The notes under the pieces: generated by a model | The model's input: the letters and a program-made list of their open reading frames with translations, nothing else | Told to the model about the DNA's origin: nothing | Databases searched by the model: none | Translations under genes and position numbers: made by a program | Source of the DNA: Gordonia sp. SID5947 | Lineage (GTDB): Bacteria; Actinomycetota; Actinomycetes; Mycobacteriales; Mycobacteriaceae | Length of the DNA: 64,000 nt | Direction: 5' to 3' | NCBI RefSeq assembly: GCF_009862785.1 | Contig: NZ_WWHU01000001.1 | Coordinates: 2,170,001 to 2,234,000 of the forward strand | Shown here: positions 51,387 through 60,979 of the stretch, one piece after another | Numbering within the stretch: position 1 is the first letter of the stretch | Layout: every line of letters starts with the position of its first letter

Positions 51387-52544
51387 GTGACCAGCCCCGA
51401 GAAACCCCTCGCCGGCCTGCACATCGTCGAGGTGTCGAGTTTCGTCGCGTCGCCGCTGGCCGGACTGACGCTCTCCCAACTCGGCGCCGACGTCATCCGG
51501 ATCGATCCGATCGGCGGGGCCGCCGATGTGAACCGTTGGCCGGTCACCGATCAGGGCGAGTCGATCTACTGGTCCGGACTCAACAAGGGCAAGCGGTCGA
51601 TCACCGCGGATCTGCGCAGCGAGACAGGACAATCGCTGGTGCAACGCCTGGTGACCGATCCCGTCGACGGCGGCGGCATCTTGCTCACCAACTCGGCCGG
51701 GCGGTCGTGGATGAGTCATGAAACCCTCTCGGCGTCGCGACCGGACGTCATCACCTGCGAGATCCTGGGCCGCACCGACGGCACGCCCGGCGTCGACTAC
51801 ACCGTCAACGCCGGCCTCGGATTCCCGATGATCACCGGACCGGTCGAGAATGCCGGCACCGTGAATCATGTCCTTCCCGCGTGGGACGTGGCCTGCGGTC
51901 TGTATGCGGCCCTGGCCATCTCGGCCGCGGTCAGGCGCCGCGAACAGATCGGGGTCGGCGCGCACATCACTCTGCCACTGGAGGACACCGCACTCTCGAT
52001 CGCCAGTACGCTCGGTTTTCTCACCGAACCGCAGGTCAACGGCCAGGGGCGGACCGGTACCGGCAACGACGTCTATGGGACGTACGGAACCGATTTCGTC
52101 GCCGCCGATGGTGTCCGGTTCATGATCGTGGCCCTCACACCGCGGCATTTCCGGGACCTCGTGGAGCTCACCGAGGTCGGCGAAGCCGTGGCAGCGGTGG
52201 AAAAGGCGCTCGGTGCCGACTTCCGCACCGAGGACGACCGGTTCACCCACCGCGCTGTGCTGACCGCGCTGTTCGAGCCATGGTTCGCGCGCCACGACAG
52301 CACAGAAGTCGTTGTGGCGCTGCGCAGTTCGTCGGTTCTCTGGGAGCGCTACCAGAGTTTCGACGAGGTCGTTGCGTCGGGACGGCTGGCATCCAACCCG
52401 ATGTTCGCCGAACTGGATCAGCCCCTTATCGGGACCTTCCTCGCGGCCGGCCATCCCGCCGCGTTCGACGGCGAGCACTACTTCACCGGCCCTGCCCCGA
52501 AACTGGGCGCCGACACCCCTGCGACCTCATCGACGGTCGAGTAG
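51387..52544 (+). CDS. Class III (CaiB/BaiF) CoA-transferase
   Basis: The 385-residue protein of the CaiB/BaiF family moves CoA between carboxylic acids. The typical start ...VEVSSFVASPLAGLTLSQLGADVIRID (about residues 10-36), NKGKRSITADL near 65 and CEILGRTDG with the nearby aspartate are present, although the family's exact DxSGYG is replaced by ILGRTDG. GTG 51387 has AAGGAG 10 bases upstream. It is the third gene of the lyase-hydratase-transferase operon and might load the starting acid with CoA. Sequence differs clearly from the second transferase at 52599. Confidence 0.88.
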   Translation: MTSPEKPLAGLHIVEVSSFVASPLAGLTLSQLGADVIRIDPIGGAADVNRWPVTDQGESIYWSGLNKGKRSITADLRSETGQSLVQRLVTDPVDGGGILLTNSAGRSWMSHETLSASRPDVITCEILGRTDGTPGVDYTVNAGLGFPMITGPVENAGTVNHVLPAWDVACGLYAALAISAAVRRREQIGVGAHITLPLEDTALSIASTLGFLTEPQVNGQGRTGTGNDVYGTYGTDFVAADGVRFMIVALTPRHFRDLVELTEVGEAVAAVEKALGADFRTEDDRFTHRAVLTALFEPWFARHDSTEVVVALRSSSVLWERYQSFDEVVASGRLASNPMFAELDQPLIGTFLAAGHPAAFDGEHYFTGPAPKLGADTPATSSTVE

Positions 52545-52587
52545 CCCCGCCGCCGATCGAGTAGCCGCGAGCGCCGGCCACTCGACC
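52535..52587. repeat. TCGAGTAGCC direct repeat and GGTCGAGT/ACTCGACC inverted repeat
   Basis: TCGAGTAGCC occurs at 52537-52546 and 52557-52566, and GGTCGAGT (52535-52542) matches ACTCGACC (52580-52587) as inverted repeat. It overlaps the stop of the CoA-transferase gene and lies between convergent genes. A related hairpin is at 61169-61204. It may be a dispersed palindromic repeat acting as terminator. Confidence 0.45.
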
Positions 52588-52598
52588 AGCAGGAGGCA

Positions 52599-53744
52599 TC
52601 ACGTCTCGTCGGCAGCCAATTCGGCGAGGATCGCGTCCGTGTGCTCACCGAGCGCGGGCACCGGCCCCATCGACATCTCGACGTCGGCGAACGTCATCGG
52701 GGGCAGCAGCGCCCGGATCGGGCCCACCTCGGTCTCCACCTCGCGCCAGCGATCCCGGTCGGACAGTTGCGGATGCGCGACCACACCGTCGAGCTCACGG
52801 ATCTCGGCAGCGGGAATGCCTGCCGCGGCCAGCCTTTCGTCGAGTTCGACGGTGGTGAAACGTTTGGTCTCCGCAGCGACTGCGGCATCGACATCGGCTC
52901 GCGCACCGACCCGACCGATGTTGGTGGCGTAGCGGGGGTCCGCCGCGAGATCTGGCCGTCCGAGTACCTCGCCGGCCAGTACCTGCCAGCCACGGTCGTT
53001 CTGCACCCCGATGAGAATCTCGCCATCGCTGGTCGGATAGCGGTCGTACGGCACGATCGCCGCGTGACCCACCCCGGAACGCGCGATCTGCCGATCGCCG
53101 TAGAGCCGCATGTACATGGGGTGCCCCATCCACTCGACCGTCGCGTCGAACATCGACACCGAGACCGCCGCGCCGACACCGGTGGTCCCGCGCCGCACCA
53201 GCGCGCCGAGGATCGAGATCAACGCATACATCCCGGCCGCGATGTCGGAGGTCGGGATACCGGTCTTGGCCGCCTCGTCGGCGGTGCCGGTCACCGAGAT
53301 CAGCCCGGTCTCGGCCTGCACCAGCATGTCGTAGGCCTTGCGCTCCCGATACGGGCCGGCGTCGCCGTAACCGGACATGTCGATCACGATCAGTTCCGGG
53401 TGGTCGGCACGCAGTGCGTCGGCGCCGAATCCCAGGCGCGCCGCCGCGCCGGGTGCCAGATTCTGCAGGAACACGTCGGCGCGGTCGATCAACCGATGGA
53501 GCACGCCGCGGCCGGCAGCCGACTTCAGATCCAGGGCCAGTGACTCCTTGCCGCGATTCAGCCAGACGAAATGCGATGCGAGGCCATGGACCGCGTCGTC
53601 GTAGTTCCGGGCGAAGTCACCCTCCCCAACTCGTTCCACCTTGATCACCCGGGCGCCCATGTCGGCGAGATGCCGGGTCGCCAGCGGCGCCGCGACGGCC
53701 TGCTCGAGCGCTATGACGGTGATCCCGTCCAGGGGCAAGGGCAT
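52599..53744 (-). CDS. Class III (CaiB/BaiF) CoA-transferase
   Basis: This 381-residue CaiB/BaiF transferase shows VIALEQAVAAPLATRHLADMGARVIKVER at the start (about residues 9-38), NRGKESLALDLKS near 63, the catalytic region with VFLQNLAPGAAARLGFG, and IVIDMSGYGDAGP (the aspartate is the acceptor of CoA chemistry) near 120. ATG 53744 gives the family start MPLPLDG; a start 51 bases earlier adds residues without match. It is convergent with the other transferase gene and divergent from the MBL gene. It is a separate enzyme, about a third identical at most by eye. Confidence 0.87.
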   Translation of the reverse strand: MPLPLDGITVIALEQAVAAPLATRHLADMGARVIKVERVGEGDFARNYDDAVHGLASHFVWLNRGKESLALDLKSAAGRGVLHRLIDRADVFLQNLAPGAAARLGFGADALRADHPELIVIDMSGYGDAGPYRERKAYDMLVQAETGLISVTGTADEAAKTGIPTSDIAAGMYALISILGALVRRGTTGVGAAVSVSMFDATVEWMGHPMYMRLYGDRQIARSGVGHAAIVPYDRYPTSDGEILIGVQNDRGWQVLAGEVLGRPDLAADPRYATNIGRVGARADVDAAVAAETKRFTTVELDERLAAAGIPAAEIRELDGVVAHPQLSDRDRWREVETEVGPIRALLPPMTFADVEMSMGPVPALGEHTDAILAELAADET

Positions 53745-53937
53745 CTGATCGGCGTCCACCGCGCAACCATCACCTGTCGACCCGCGACCCGTCAACGACG
53801 CGCGTCTCCCGACGCCATAGGTAGTTCCTCATCGTGTCTGAGTCGGACCCACTTTGAACATGACGAAGTCCTCATGATCCGATGGAAGTTGATCGCCGCA
53901 ACCGTCCGGATCGTCGGCGGCATCATCTGGAGGTGAA

Positions 53938-55023
53938 ATGACCACGATCGAGGTCACCGGCCATCGTCAGCGCGAAGCATGGGCCGAGAAGGTGATGCCC
54001 CCGGTCGAGGAGGTCCGGCCCGGCCTGTGGTCGATCCCGGTCCCCATGTGGTCCAATCCCCTGCGCTATGTGCTCATCTATGCGCTCGCCCTGCCCGACG
54101 GCCTCGCGCTGATCGACACCGGTTGGACCGCTGATGATTCATGGCAGGCCCTCGTCGCCGGTATCCACGCGACCGGTCACGACGTCTCCGAGGTCCGGCA
54201 CGTCTCGATCACCCACCTCCACCCCGACCATTTCGGTCTGGTGCCTCGACTGCTCGAGCACGCCGACCCGGTGCTGGCCATGCACCACAACGACGCCCGC
54301 CATCTGCGCTTCCGCACCGATGACGAGATCGACCGACAGATCGCCGAGTCCCACCGCGATCTCGAGATGCTCGGCGCTCCCACCGACGTCGCCGACACCG
54401 GCTTCCGCGAGATCGCACGGCTGCCGGCGGGTCGCACAATGGACATCGAACTCACCGACGGCGACGCGCTGAACCTGCCGGGGTGGAATCTGCGAGCCCT
54501 GTGGACCCCAGGCCACACTGCGGGTCATCTGTGCTTCGCCGACGAGGACGCCGGGGTCATCTTCACCGGTGATCATCTGCTGCCGCGGATCAGTCCGAAT
54601 GTGTCCACGAACCCGTTCCAGTCACACAGCCCGCTCGCCGATTATCTGGTGTCGCTGGCGCATACCGAGAATCTGCCCGATCTGGAAGCGCTGCCGTCCC
54701 ACGAGTACCGGTTCCGAGGACTGTCCGACCGGGTCACCGCTCTCCTCGGCCACCACGAGGAACGGCTCGCCGAGATCACCGCGGCCGTCGTCGCGAATCC
54801 GGAGAGCACCGCGTGGGAGATCACCCGATCGGTCACCTGGTCACGTCCGTTCGAGTCGCTCTCCGTCGATCTCGGCCGGATGGCGCTGCGGGAGACCAAC
54901 GCCCATCTCGTGGTGCTCGAACAGCGCGGCGTGCTCACGCCCACCGAAGGCATCCCGATCCGTTGGTCCCTGAGTGACGTCCGGACATCGAACACCCCCA
55001 CCACCGAGGAGAGTCCCCGATGA
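53938..55023 (+). CDS. MBL-fold metallo-hydrolase
   Basis: The 361-residue protein has the metallo-beta-lactamase fold with the binuclear metal motif HLHPDH (about residues 92-97), a further histidine in WTPGHTAGHLC near 190, and FTGDHLLPRIS with the aspartate. The C-terminal third has the winged-helix-like tail seen in the actinobacterial LACTB2-like group. Substrates in the group are thioesters, lactones or glutathione-type conjugates. GGAGGTG stands just before ATG 53938. It overlaps the crotonase gene by 4 bases, so it may hydrolyse a CoA ester of that pathway. Confidence 0.88.
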   Translation: MTTIEVTGHRQREAWAEKVMPPVEEVRPGLWSIPVPMWSNPLRYVLIYALALPDGLALIDTGWTADDSWQALVAGIHATGHDVSEVRHVSITHLHPDHFGLVPRLLEHADPVLAMHHNDARHLRFRTDDEIDRQIAESHRDLEMLGAPTDVADTGFREIARLPAGRTMDIELTDGDALNLPGWNLRALWTPGHTAGHLCFADEDAGVIFTGDHLLPRISPNVSTNPFQSHSPLADYLVSLAHTENLPDLEALPSHEYRFRGLSDRVTALLGHHEERLAEITAAVVANPESTAWEITRSVTWSRPFESLSVDLGRMALRETNAHLVVLEQRGVLTPTEGIPIRWSLSDVRTSNTPTTEESPR

Positions 55024-55780
55024 GCGCAGTTCTCACCGAGTTCGCCGACGGCGTCGCCGTCATCACCATCAACCGGCCCGAGGCCAAGAACGCCGTGAAT
55101 CGCGAGGTCGCCGAGGGCATTGCCGCCGCCGTGGACGAGATGGACGCCCGCGACGACATCACCATCGGCATCCTCACCGGCGCCGGCGGCACCTTCTGTG
55201 CCGGTATGGACCTCAAGGGATTCACCCGTGGCGAGAACGTGAACATCGAGGGCAGGGGCTTCGGCGGACTCGTCGAGGCACCGCCGGCGAAGCCATTGAT
55301 CGCGGCTGTCGAGGGATGGGCCCTGGCCGGCGGATGCGAACTCGCACTGACTGCTGACCTCATCGTCGCAGCACGCGACGCGAAGTTCGGTATCCCCGAG
55401 GTCAAGCGCGGACTGGCGGCCGCGGCCGGTGGTCTGCAGCGACTCCCGAAGATCCTGCCCTATCAGCTGGCCATGGAGCTCGCCCTGACCGGCGACCCAC
55501 TGACCGCGGAGCGCGCACACCAGTTCGGCATGGTCAACCGGCTTGCCGAACCAGGCGACGCCCTGACCGCGGCGCGCGAACTCGCCGCCACCGTCGCCGC
55601 GAACGGCCCGCTGGCGGTGCGCGCAACCAAGCAGGTCGTCTCGATGTCCATCGACTACACCGACGCCGACCTGTTCAAGGCGCAGTGGAAACACCTCGGT
55701 GAGGTCTTCACCTCCGCGGATGCACAAGAGGGTGCACGCGCCTTCGCCGAGAAGCGTGCCCCAAGTGGACGGGCAGATGA
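55020..55780 (+). pseudogene. Crotonase (enoyl-CoA hydratase/isomerase family), frameshifted at its end
   Basis: The crotonase is complete up to FAEKRAP (near residue 246) with GAGGTFCAGMDLKGF (oxyanion hole, about residues 55-69), EGWALAGGCELAL and GIPEVKRGL near 125-133. The expected end KWTGR and stop 55778-55780 follow if one C is added to the run 55759-55762. As written the frame runs on over the LysR gene to 56051, giving a meaningless tail of about 90 residues. So this is a normal crotonase of 253 residues with a one-base loss, likely an error. It is coupled to the MBL gene. It may be a hydratase or isomerase. Confidence 0.85.
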
Positions 55781-55810
55781 CCCTGGCGGTCGATCCGTAC
55801 CATCACTGAG

Positions 55811-56713
55811 GTGGACCTGCACCTCGTCACCTATTTCGTCGCGGTGGTCGATCACGGCGGGATCACCAAGGCGGCGCAGTCGCTCTACATCTCGCAGCCG
55901 TCGCTGTCCCAGGCGATCCGGACGCTCGAGCGCCGGTTGGGTGTCACACTCTTCGACCGCACCGGCCGCCGCCTCGAGCTCACCGAGGCCGGCCGCAAAC
56001 TCGACGTCGCCGCGAGGCGCATCCTCGCCGACGTCGACCGGGCCAAGCTGAAGGTCGAAGCGGTACGTGAGCTGCGCGCCGGACGCGTCGACATCGTCAC
56101 CCATGGCGCATTCAGCATCGACCCGGTGGTGGAGATGATCCGCGTGTTCCGCGAACGGTTTCCACTCCTGTCGGCGCGAGTCGTCGCGGCCGACGGTCCG
56201 AGCGGAGTGCTGGCGTCGCTCCGGCGGGGTGAGGCCGAGATCGGGTTGACGGACGCGGCGGCCGACCATGCGACCTTCACGGCGATTCCGCTCGGCGCCC
56301 AGGAACTCGTGCTGGCCGCCCCACCGGACCTGACGACGGGAGTCGCCGATCCCGTGCCCCGCCGGCGGGTGCGCTCGATCCCGCTCGTCTTCGACATCGC
56401 CGATCCGGGCTCGTCGGCGATCATCGGCGACCTCATCGACGACGACGCACGCAACGTGGTGGTCGACTGCGCCCATCCGACGGCGACCTGGGACCTGGTG
56501 GAACGCGGGACGGCAGCCACCATCGCGCCGCGGGTGGTCGCCGAGCAGCAGATGCCGGGCAGTCGGCGGTTCCGGCTCGATCCGCCGCTGACGCGGGCAT
56601 ACGGCCTCGTCTTTCGCGCCGGACGGCCATCTCCGGCGGCCATGGCATTCATCGCGGTGGCCAAGGGACACGTCGGCGTCACGTCGGACCCGACCGAGTT
56701 CGGCGACTGGTAG
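55811..56713 (+). CDS. LysR-family transcriptional regulator
   Basis: The 300-residue LysR regulator has the helix-turn-helix in the first 60 residues (GGITKAAQSLYISQPSLSQAIRTLERRLGV, in parts) and a two-lobed effector domain (about 90-290). GTG 55811 is the likely start. It lies 30 bases after the crotonase stop, so it may be in the same transcript. A second LysR gene follows 4 bases later on the same strand. Confidence 0.92.
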   Translation: MDLHLVTYFVAVVDHGGITKAAQSLYISQPSLSQAIRTLERRLGVTLFDRTGRRLELTEAGRKLDVAARRILADVDRAKLKVEAVRELRAGRVDIVTHGAFSIDPVVEMIRVFRERFPLLSARVVAADGPSGVLASLRRGEAEIGLTDAAADHATFTAIPLGAQELVLAAPPDLTTGVADPVPRRRVRSIPLVFDIADPGSSAIIGDLIDDDARNVVVDCAHPTATWDLVERGTAATIAPRVVAEQQMPGSRRFRLDPPLTRAYGLVFRAGRPSPAAMAFIAVAKGHVGVTSDPTEFGDW

Positions 56714-56717
56714 GACA

Positions 56718-57587
56718 ATGGAATTACGGCAAGTCGAATACTTCCTCGCGGTGGTCGAACACGAGGGCATCGGAGGCGCCGCCGGCGCTCTCGGTGTCGC
56801 TCAACCCACTGTGTCACAAGCCCTTCGCGCACTCGAACGTGAACTCGGCGTGCAGTTGTTCCATCGCATCGGTCGCGGCATGGTCCTCAGCGCCGCCGGC
56901 CGCACGATGGTCGGCCCCGCACGCCAGATCGTCCGCGATGTCGACGCGGTCGACGGTCTGCTCTCGGAGTCCGCCGATGAGTTGACGGGCCGGCTCGACA
57001 TCCTCGCCGCCCCCGCGATGGCCAGCGGACCCATCGTCGAGTTGATCGCACGCTTCCGTTGCGAGTACCCGCGGGTCACCGTACGGTTCGGCGAGCTGCG
57101 CGACGAGACGCAGGCGGCCTCGGTGATCGAGGACGGACACTGCGAGTTCGTCGTCGCGCATCTGCCCATCGCCGGCGACGACCTGGAGGTCATCGTCCTG
57201 GGCGAGCAGGAATTCCTGCTCGTCTATCCGCCGGGCTCGCAGGTTCCCGACGGCCCGATCCCGTTGGCGGAACTGCCCACGATCCCCATGGTGTTCGTCC
57301 CGCGCGGGCACTCGGTCGCCGACGAGATCGAAGAGGCGATCCGCGTGGCCGGTATCCGGCCACCACTCGCAGTCCTGTCGGAACACCGAGAGGAACGTCT
57401 GCCGATGGTGCTCGCCGGCATCGGCGGCACCCTGCTGGAGAAGACGATGGCCGAGGCCGCCGCCGACCGCGCCGTCGTGCGCACCGTCGAACCCCGGTTT
57501 GTCCGGCCGTTCGCCATCACCTACGACCCTGCGGGGTTGTCGCCCGTCGGGCAGGCGTTCGTCGACCTCATCCGCGCCTCGTCCTGA
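56718..57587 (+). CDS. LysR-family transcriptional regulator
   Basis: This 289-residue LysR regulator has the helix-turn-helix EHEGIGGAAGALGVAQPTVSQALRALERELG (in parts, residues 14-44) and an effector-binding domain. It is only distantly like the LysR gene before it, so it is not a recent duplication. ATG 56718 follows the stop of that gene by 4 bases. It is convergent with the thiolase gene, 16 bases away. Which of the two regulators controls which operon cannot be told. Confidence 0.92.
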   Translation: MELRQVEYFLAVVEHEGIGGAAGALGVAQPTVSQALRALERELGVQLFHRIGRGMVLSAAGRTMVGPARQIVRDVDAVDGLLSESADELTGRLDILAAPAMASGPIVELIARFRCEYPRVTVRFGELRDETQAASVIEDGHCEFVVAHLPIAGDDLEVIVLGEQEFLLVYPPGSQVPDGPIPLAELPTIPMVFVPRGHSVADEIEEAIRVAGIRPPLAVLSEHREERLPMVLAGIGGTLLEKTMAEAAADRAVVRTVEPRFVRPFAITYDPAGLSPVGQAFVDLIRASS

Positions 57588-57603
57588 CCCGGGGCCTCCG
57601 AGT

Positions 57604-58848
57604 TCACACGACGCGTTCGAAGATGGCCGCAAGTCCCTGGCCGCCGCCGATGCACATCGTCTCCAGGCCATAACGAGCCTCGCGACGCTGCATCTCCCTG
57701 GCCAGCGACGCCAGCATGCGCACGCCGGTGGCTCCGACCGGATGGCCCAACGAGATCCCCGAACCGTGCACGTTGGTGCGATCGAAGCCACCACTGCCCC
57801 CGTCGCCGAAGCGGCCGAAACCCCACTCGCGGGTCACCGCAAGCGCTTGAGCGGCGAAGGCCTCGTTCAGCTCGATGAGATCGATGTCGGCGAGAGTCAG
57901 GCCCGCCTTGGCCAGGGCCTTCTCGGTCGCGGGCACCGGCCCGATACCCATCGTGCGCGGGGGGACCCCGGCAACCGCCCACGAGACCAGTCGCACCAGC
58001 GGGCGCAGACCGTGCTTCTCAGCGACATCGGACGTGGTCACGATGCACATCGCCGCCGCATCGTTCTGGCCGCTGGCATTGCCGGCGGTCACGGTGGCCT
58101 CCGGGTCGGTGGCACCCATGATGGGCCGGAGCTTGGCCAGCGCTTCCGCGGAGATATCGGGTCGAGGGTGCTCGTCGGTGTCGATGACCTGCTCACCACC
58201 CTTGCCGCTCACCACAACCGGCACGATCTCCTCGGCGAGCACGCCGTCCTTCTGCGCACGCACGGCGCGCATATGCGATTCGACGGCGAGTTCGTCCTGT
58301 TCCTCTCGGGAGATCCCGTACTCCTTGCGGAGGTTCTCGGCGGTCTCGATCATGCCACCGGGCACCGGATAGTTCTTACCGCCGGCCGTGGAGCGCGCCC
58401 GGACCAGGCTGTCGTGCATGGCGATCCCGGTGCGGGCCCCGCCCCAGCGCATGTCGACGGAGTAGAACGACGCATTGCTCATCGATTCGGTTCCGCCTGC
58501 GACGACGACGTCGTTGTCGCCGGCCGCGACCTGGAACGCGGCCTGCACCACAGCCTGGAGTCCGGAGCCACACCGGCGGTCGATGTGCATGCCCCCCACC
58601 GTGATCGGGAGGCCCGCATCCAGGGCCACCACCCGCCCGATGGCCGGCGCCTCGCTGTTGCCGTTGCAATGGCCGAGGATCACGTCGTCGACGGCGTCGG
58701 TCGCCAGTCCTGTTCGGTCGAGCAGGCCACGCAACGCGGTCACGCCGAGGTCCACGGCGGTGATGTTCTTGAACATGCCGCCGTACCGGCCGATCGGGGT
58801 GCGGACGGGTTCACAGACGACAACGTCGCGCAGCACGGTGTCTTTCAT
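57604..58848 (-). CDS. Thiolase (acetyl-CoA C-acyltransferase)
   Basis: The 414-residue thiolase breaks or forms 3-ketoacyl-CoA. The nucleophile cysteine is in DRRCGSGLQAV (near residue 92), the active-site histidine in HGSGISLGHPVGATG near 368, and the second cysteine in CIGGGQG near 400. NEAFAAQALA is also typical. Length and order fit degradative thiolases. It shares strand and spacing (43 bases) with the SDR gene before it, forming a two-gene unit SDR-thiolase for the last steps of beta-oxidation: 3-hydroxyacyl-CoA to ketoacyl-CoA to acyl-CoA. Confidence 0.95.
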   Translation of the reverse strand: MKDTVLRDVVVCEPVRTPIGRYGGMFKNITAVDLGVTALRGLLDRTGLATDAVDDVILGHCNGNSEAPAIGRVVALDAGLPITVGGMHIDRRCGSGLQAVVQAAFQVAAGDNDVVVAGGTESMSNASFYSVDMRWGGARTGIAMHDSLVRARSTAGGKNYPVPGGMIETAENLRKEYGISREEQDELAVESHMRAVRAQKDGVLAEEIVPVVVSGKGGEQVIDTDEHPRPDISAEALAKLRPIMGATDPEATVTAGNASGQNDAAAMCIVTTSDVAEKHGLRPLVRLVSWAVAGVPPRTMGIGPVPATEKALAKAGLTLADIDLIELNEAFAAQALAVTREWGFGRFGDGGSGGFDRTNVHGSGISLGHPVGATGVRMLASLAREMQRREARYGLETMCIGGGQGLAAIFERVV

Positions 58849-58891
58849 TGCAGGCCTTTCACATTCGAGGATGATGGGTGACGGACGGTGC

Positions 58892-59647
58892 TCACATGAA
58901 ACGGCCGCCGGTCACCTCGAGGACGGTGCCGGTCATGTATGAGGACATGTCAGAGGCGAGGAACAGCGCGACGGATGCGACCTCACCGACCTCACCGGCA
59001 CGCTGCATCGGGATCTCGGCCATCTTCTGATCCCACGCCTTCTGCGGCATTGCCTCGGTCATGGCGGAACGGATGAGACCGGGCTGGATCGCGTTGACCC
59101 GGACGCCGTGGTGGGCCATCTCCTTGGCGGCGGCCTTGGTCATACCGACGATGCCCGCTTTGGCCGCCGAGTAGTTCGTCTGCCCGACCATGCCGACCTT
59201 GCCCGACAACGACGAGATGTTCACGATCGCACCGCGTTTCGCCTCGCGCATGATCGCGGCTGCTTTACGCGTACCGTTCCATGTGCCCTTGAGGTGGACG
59301 GCGATGACGAGATCGAAGTCGTCTTCGGTCATCGTGCGCATGGTCGCGTCACGGGTGACGCCGGCATTGTTGACCATGACGTCGAGGGAGCCGAGATCAT
59401 CGACGGCCACCGCCAGGAGGGCATCCACGTCGGCGGAGTCGGTGACGTCGCACCGCACGGCCCGCGCGACGGTGGCCCCGCCGAGTTCCTCCACCGCTTT
59501 CTGGGCAACCTCCTCGTTCAGATCACCGAGCACCACGCGAGCACCGGCGTCGACGAAAGACCGGGCGATCTCCAACCCGATGCCCTGCGCCCCGCCGGTG
59601 ATGACCGCGGTACGTCCGTCCAAGGAGTGAGGTGCAGAAGTGTCCAT
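58892..59647 (-). CDS. FabG-like SDR (3-hydroxyacyl-CoA or -ACP dehydrogenase)
   Basis: This SDR of 251 residues has TGGAQGIG (about residues 17-24), NNAGVTRD near 91, the catalytic serine in ISSLSGKVG and the YSAAK pair near 155-159, with NAIQPGLI near 185. FabG-type enzymes reduce or oxidise the 3-position of acyl chains; with the thiolase following, a 3-hydroxyacyl-CoA dehydrogenase is likely here. ATG 59647 is the only reasonable start. It is divergent from the acyl-CoA dehydrogenase at 59779. Confidence 0.9.
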   Translation of the reverse strand: MDTSAPHSLDGRTAVITGGAQGIGLEIARSFVDAGARVVLGDLNEEVAQKAVEELGGATVARAVRCDVTDSADVDALLAVAVDDLGSLDVMVNNAGVTRDATMRTMTEDDFDLVIAVHLKGTWNGTRKAAAIMREAKRGAIVNISSLSGKVGMVGQTNYSAAKAGIVGMTKAAAKEMAHHGVRVNAIQPGLIRSAMTEAMPQKAWDQKMAEIPMQRAGEVGEVASVALFLASDMSSYMTGTVLEVTGGRFM

Positions 59648-59778
59648 GCGTCGGAATCTACCGGCCCGGACATCGAATCTGACCCGGCCGATCCATTCGA
59701 AGCAGCTATGTGAGCAGTAGCGAGTTCGTAGTGGACCGTCCCCACCCCGGCGGCCACAGTGGGAGGATGACCAGTGTC

Positions 59779-60966
59779 ATGAACACAGCATCTGCATCTT
59801 CTCAGGTGTCCGCCGAGGACTTCGCGGACATCCTCGCCGCGACCCGCGAGTTCGTCCGCGACAAGGTCGTCCCGCGCGAGCAGGAGATCCTGGACGCCGA
59901 CGCGATCCCCGACGACATCCGCGCCACCGCGAAAGACATGGGCCTGTTCGGCTACGCGATCCCGCAGGAGTGGGGCGGCCTCGGCCTCGACCTGACCCAG
60001 GACGTCGAACTCGCCATGGAACTCGGATACACATCGTTGGCCCTTCGATCGATGTTCGGCACCAACAACGGGATCGCGGGGCAGGTGCTGGTCGGCTTCG
60101 GCACCGACGAACAAAAGCGCACCTGGCTCGAGAAGATCGCTTCCGGTGCCGTGGTCGCCTCGTTCGCGCTCACCGAGCCCGGCGCCGGATCCGACCCGGC
60201 CGGACTGCGCACCAAGGCGGTTCGCGACGGGGCCGACGACGCCGACTGGGTGATCACCGGCGAGAAGCGATTCATCACCAATGCGCCATTGGCAGATCTG
60301 TTCGTCGTGTTCGCGCGCACTCGGCCCGCGGACTCCGACGGCACCGGAATCGCGGTGTTCCTGGTCCCCGCCGACACACCGGGGATCACCGTCGGCGCCA
60401 AGGACCGCAAGATGGGCCAGGAGGGCGCATGGACCTCGGACGTCCACTTCGACGAGGTCCGCGTGCCTGCCTCCGCGTTGGTCGGCGGCAGCGAGGATGT
60501 CGGCTATCGGGCTGCGATGACTTCGCTGGCACGCGGCCGCGTGCACATCGCCGCGCTCTCGGTCGGCACCGCGCAACGCGCACTGGACGAGTCGGTCGCA
60601 TGGGCCGCCACCGCCACGCAGGGCGGTACGGCGATCGGTGAGTTCCAACTCGTGCAGGCCATGCTCGCCGATCAGCAAGCGGGCGTGATGGCCGGCCGGG
60701 CGATGGTACGCGACGCGGCTCGCGCGTGGGTCGACGAGACGGATCGACGGATCGCCCCCTCGGCGGCCAAACTCTTCTGCACCGAGATGGTCGGCAAGGT
60801 CGCCGATCTCGCCGTTCAGGTCCACGGCGGGAGCGGGTACATGCGCGACGTCCCGGTGGAGCGGATCTATCGGGACGTCCGGCTGCTGCGCTTGTATGAG
60901 GGCACCAGCGAGATCCAGCGGTTGATCATCGGCCGGAATCTCGTCAAGCGCGCGCAGCGGAGCTGA
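59779..60966 (+). CDS. Acyl-CoA dehydrogenase
   Basis: The 395-residue acyl-CoA dehydrogenase has FALTEPGAGSDPAGLRTKA near residue 133, FITNAPLADLF near 165, RVHIAALSVGTAQRALDES and the C-terminal YEGTSEIQRLIIGRNL with the catalytic glutamate. ATG 59779 is favoured because GGGAGG (59761-59766) is 12 bases before; ATG 59767 directly touches it. It is divergent from SDR-thiolase, so the three likely serve one beta-oxidation route. Substrate chain length is unknown. Confidence 0.93.
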   Translation: MNTASASSQVSAEDFADILAATREFVRDKVVPREQEILDADAIPDDIRATAKDMGLFGYAIPQEWGGLGLDLTQDVELAMELGYTSLALRSMFGTNNGIAGQVLVGFGTDEQKRTWLEKIASGAVVASFALTEPGAGSDPAGLRTKAVRDGADDADWVITGEKRFITNAPLADLFVVFARTRPADSDGTGIAVFLVPADTPGITVGAKDRKMGQEGAWTSDVHFDEVRVPASALVGGSEDVGYRAAMTSLARGRVHIAALSVGTAQRALDESVAWAATATQGGTAIGEFQLVQAMLADQQAGVMAGRAMVRDAARAWVDETDRRIAPSAAKLFCTEMVGKVADLAVQVHGGSGYMRDVPVERIYRDVRLLRLYEGTSEIQRLIIGRNLVKRAQRS

Positions 60967-60979
60967 TTGCTCAGGCGTG

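Noticed and set aside
55781-56051. C-terminal extension of the crotonase as a fusion domain
   Set aside because: It is the LysR gene read in another frame; a one-base repair gives the normal crotonase end at 55780.
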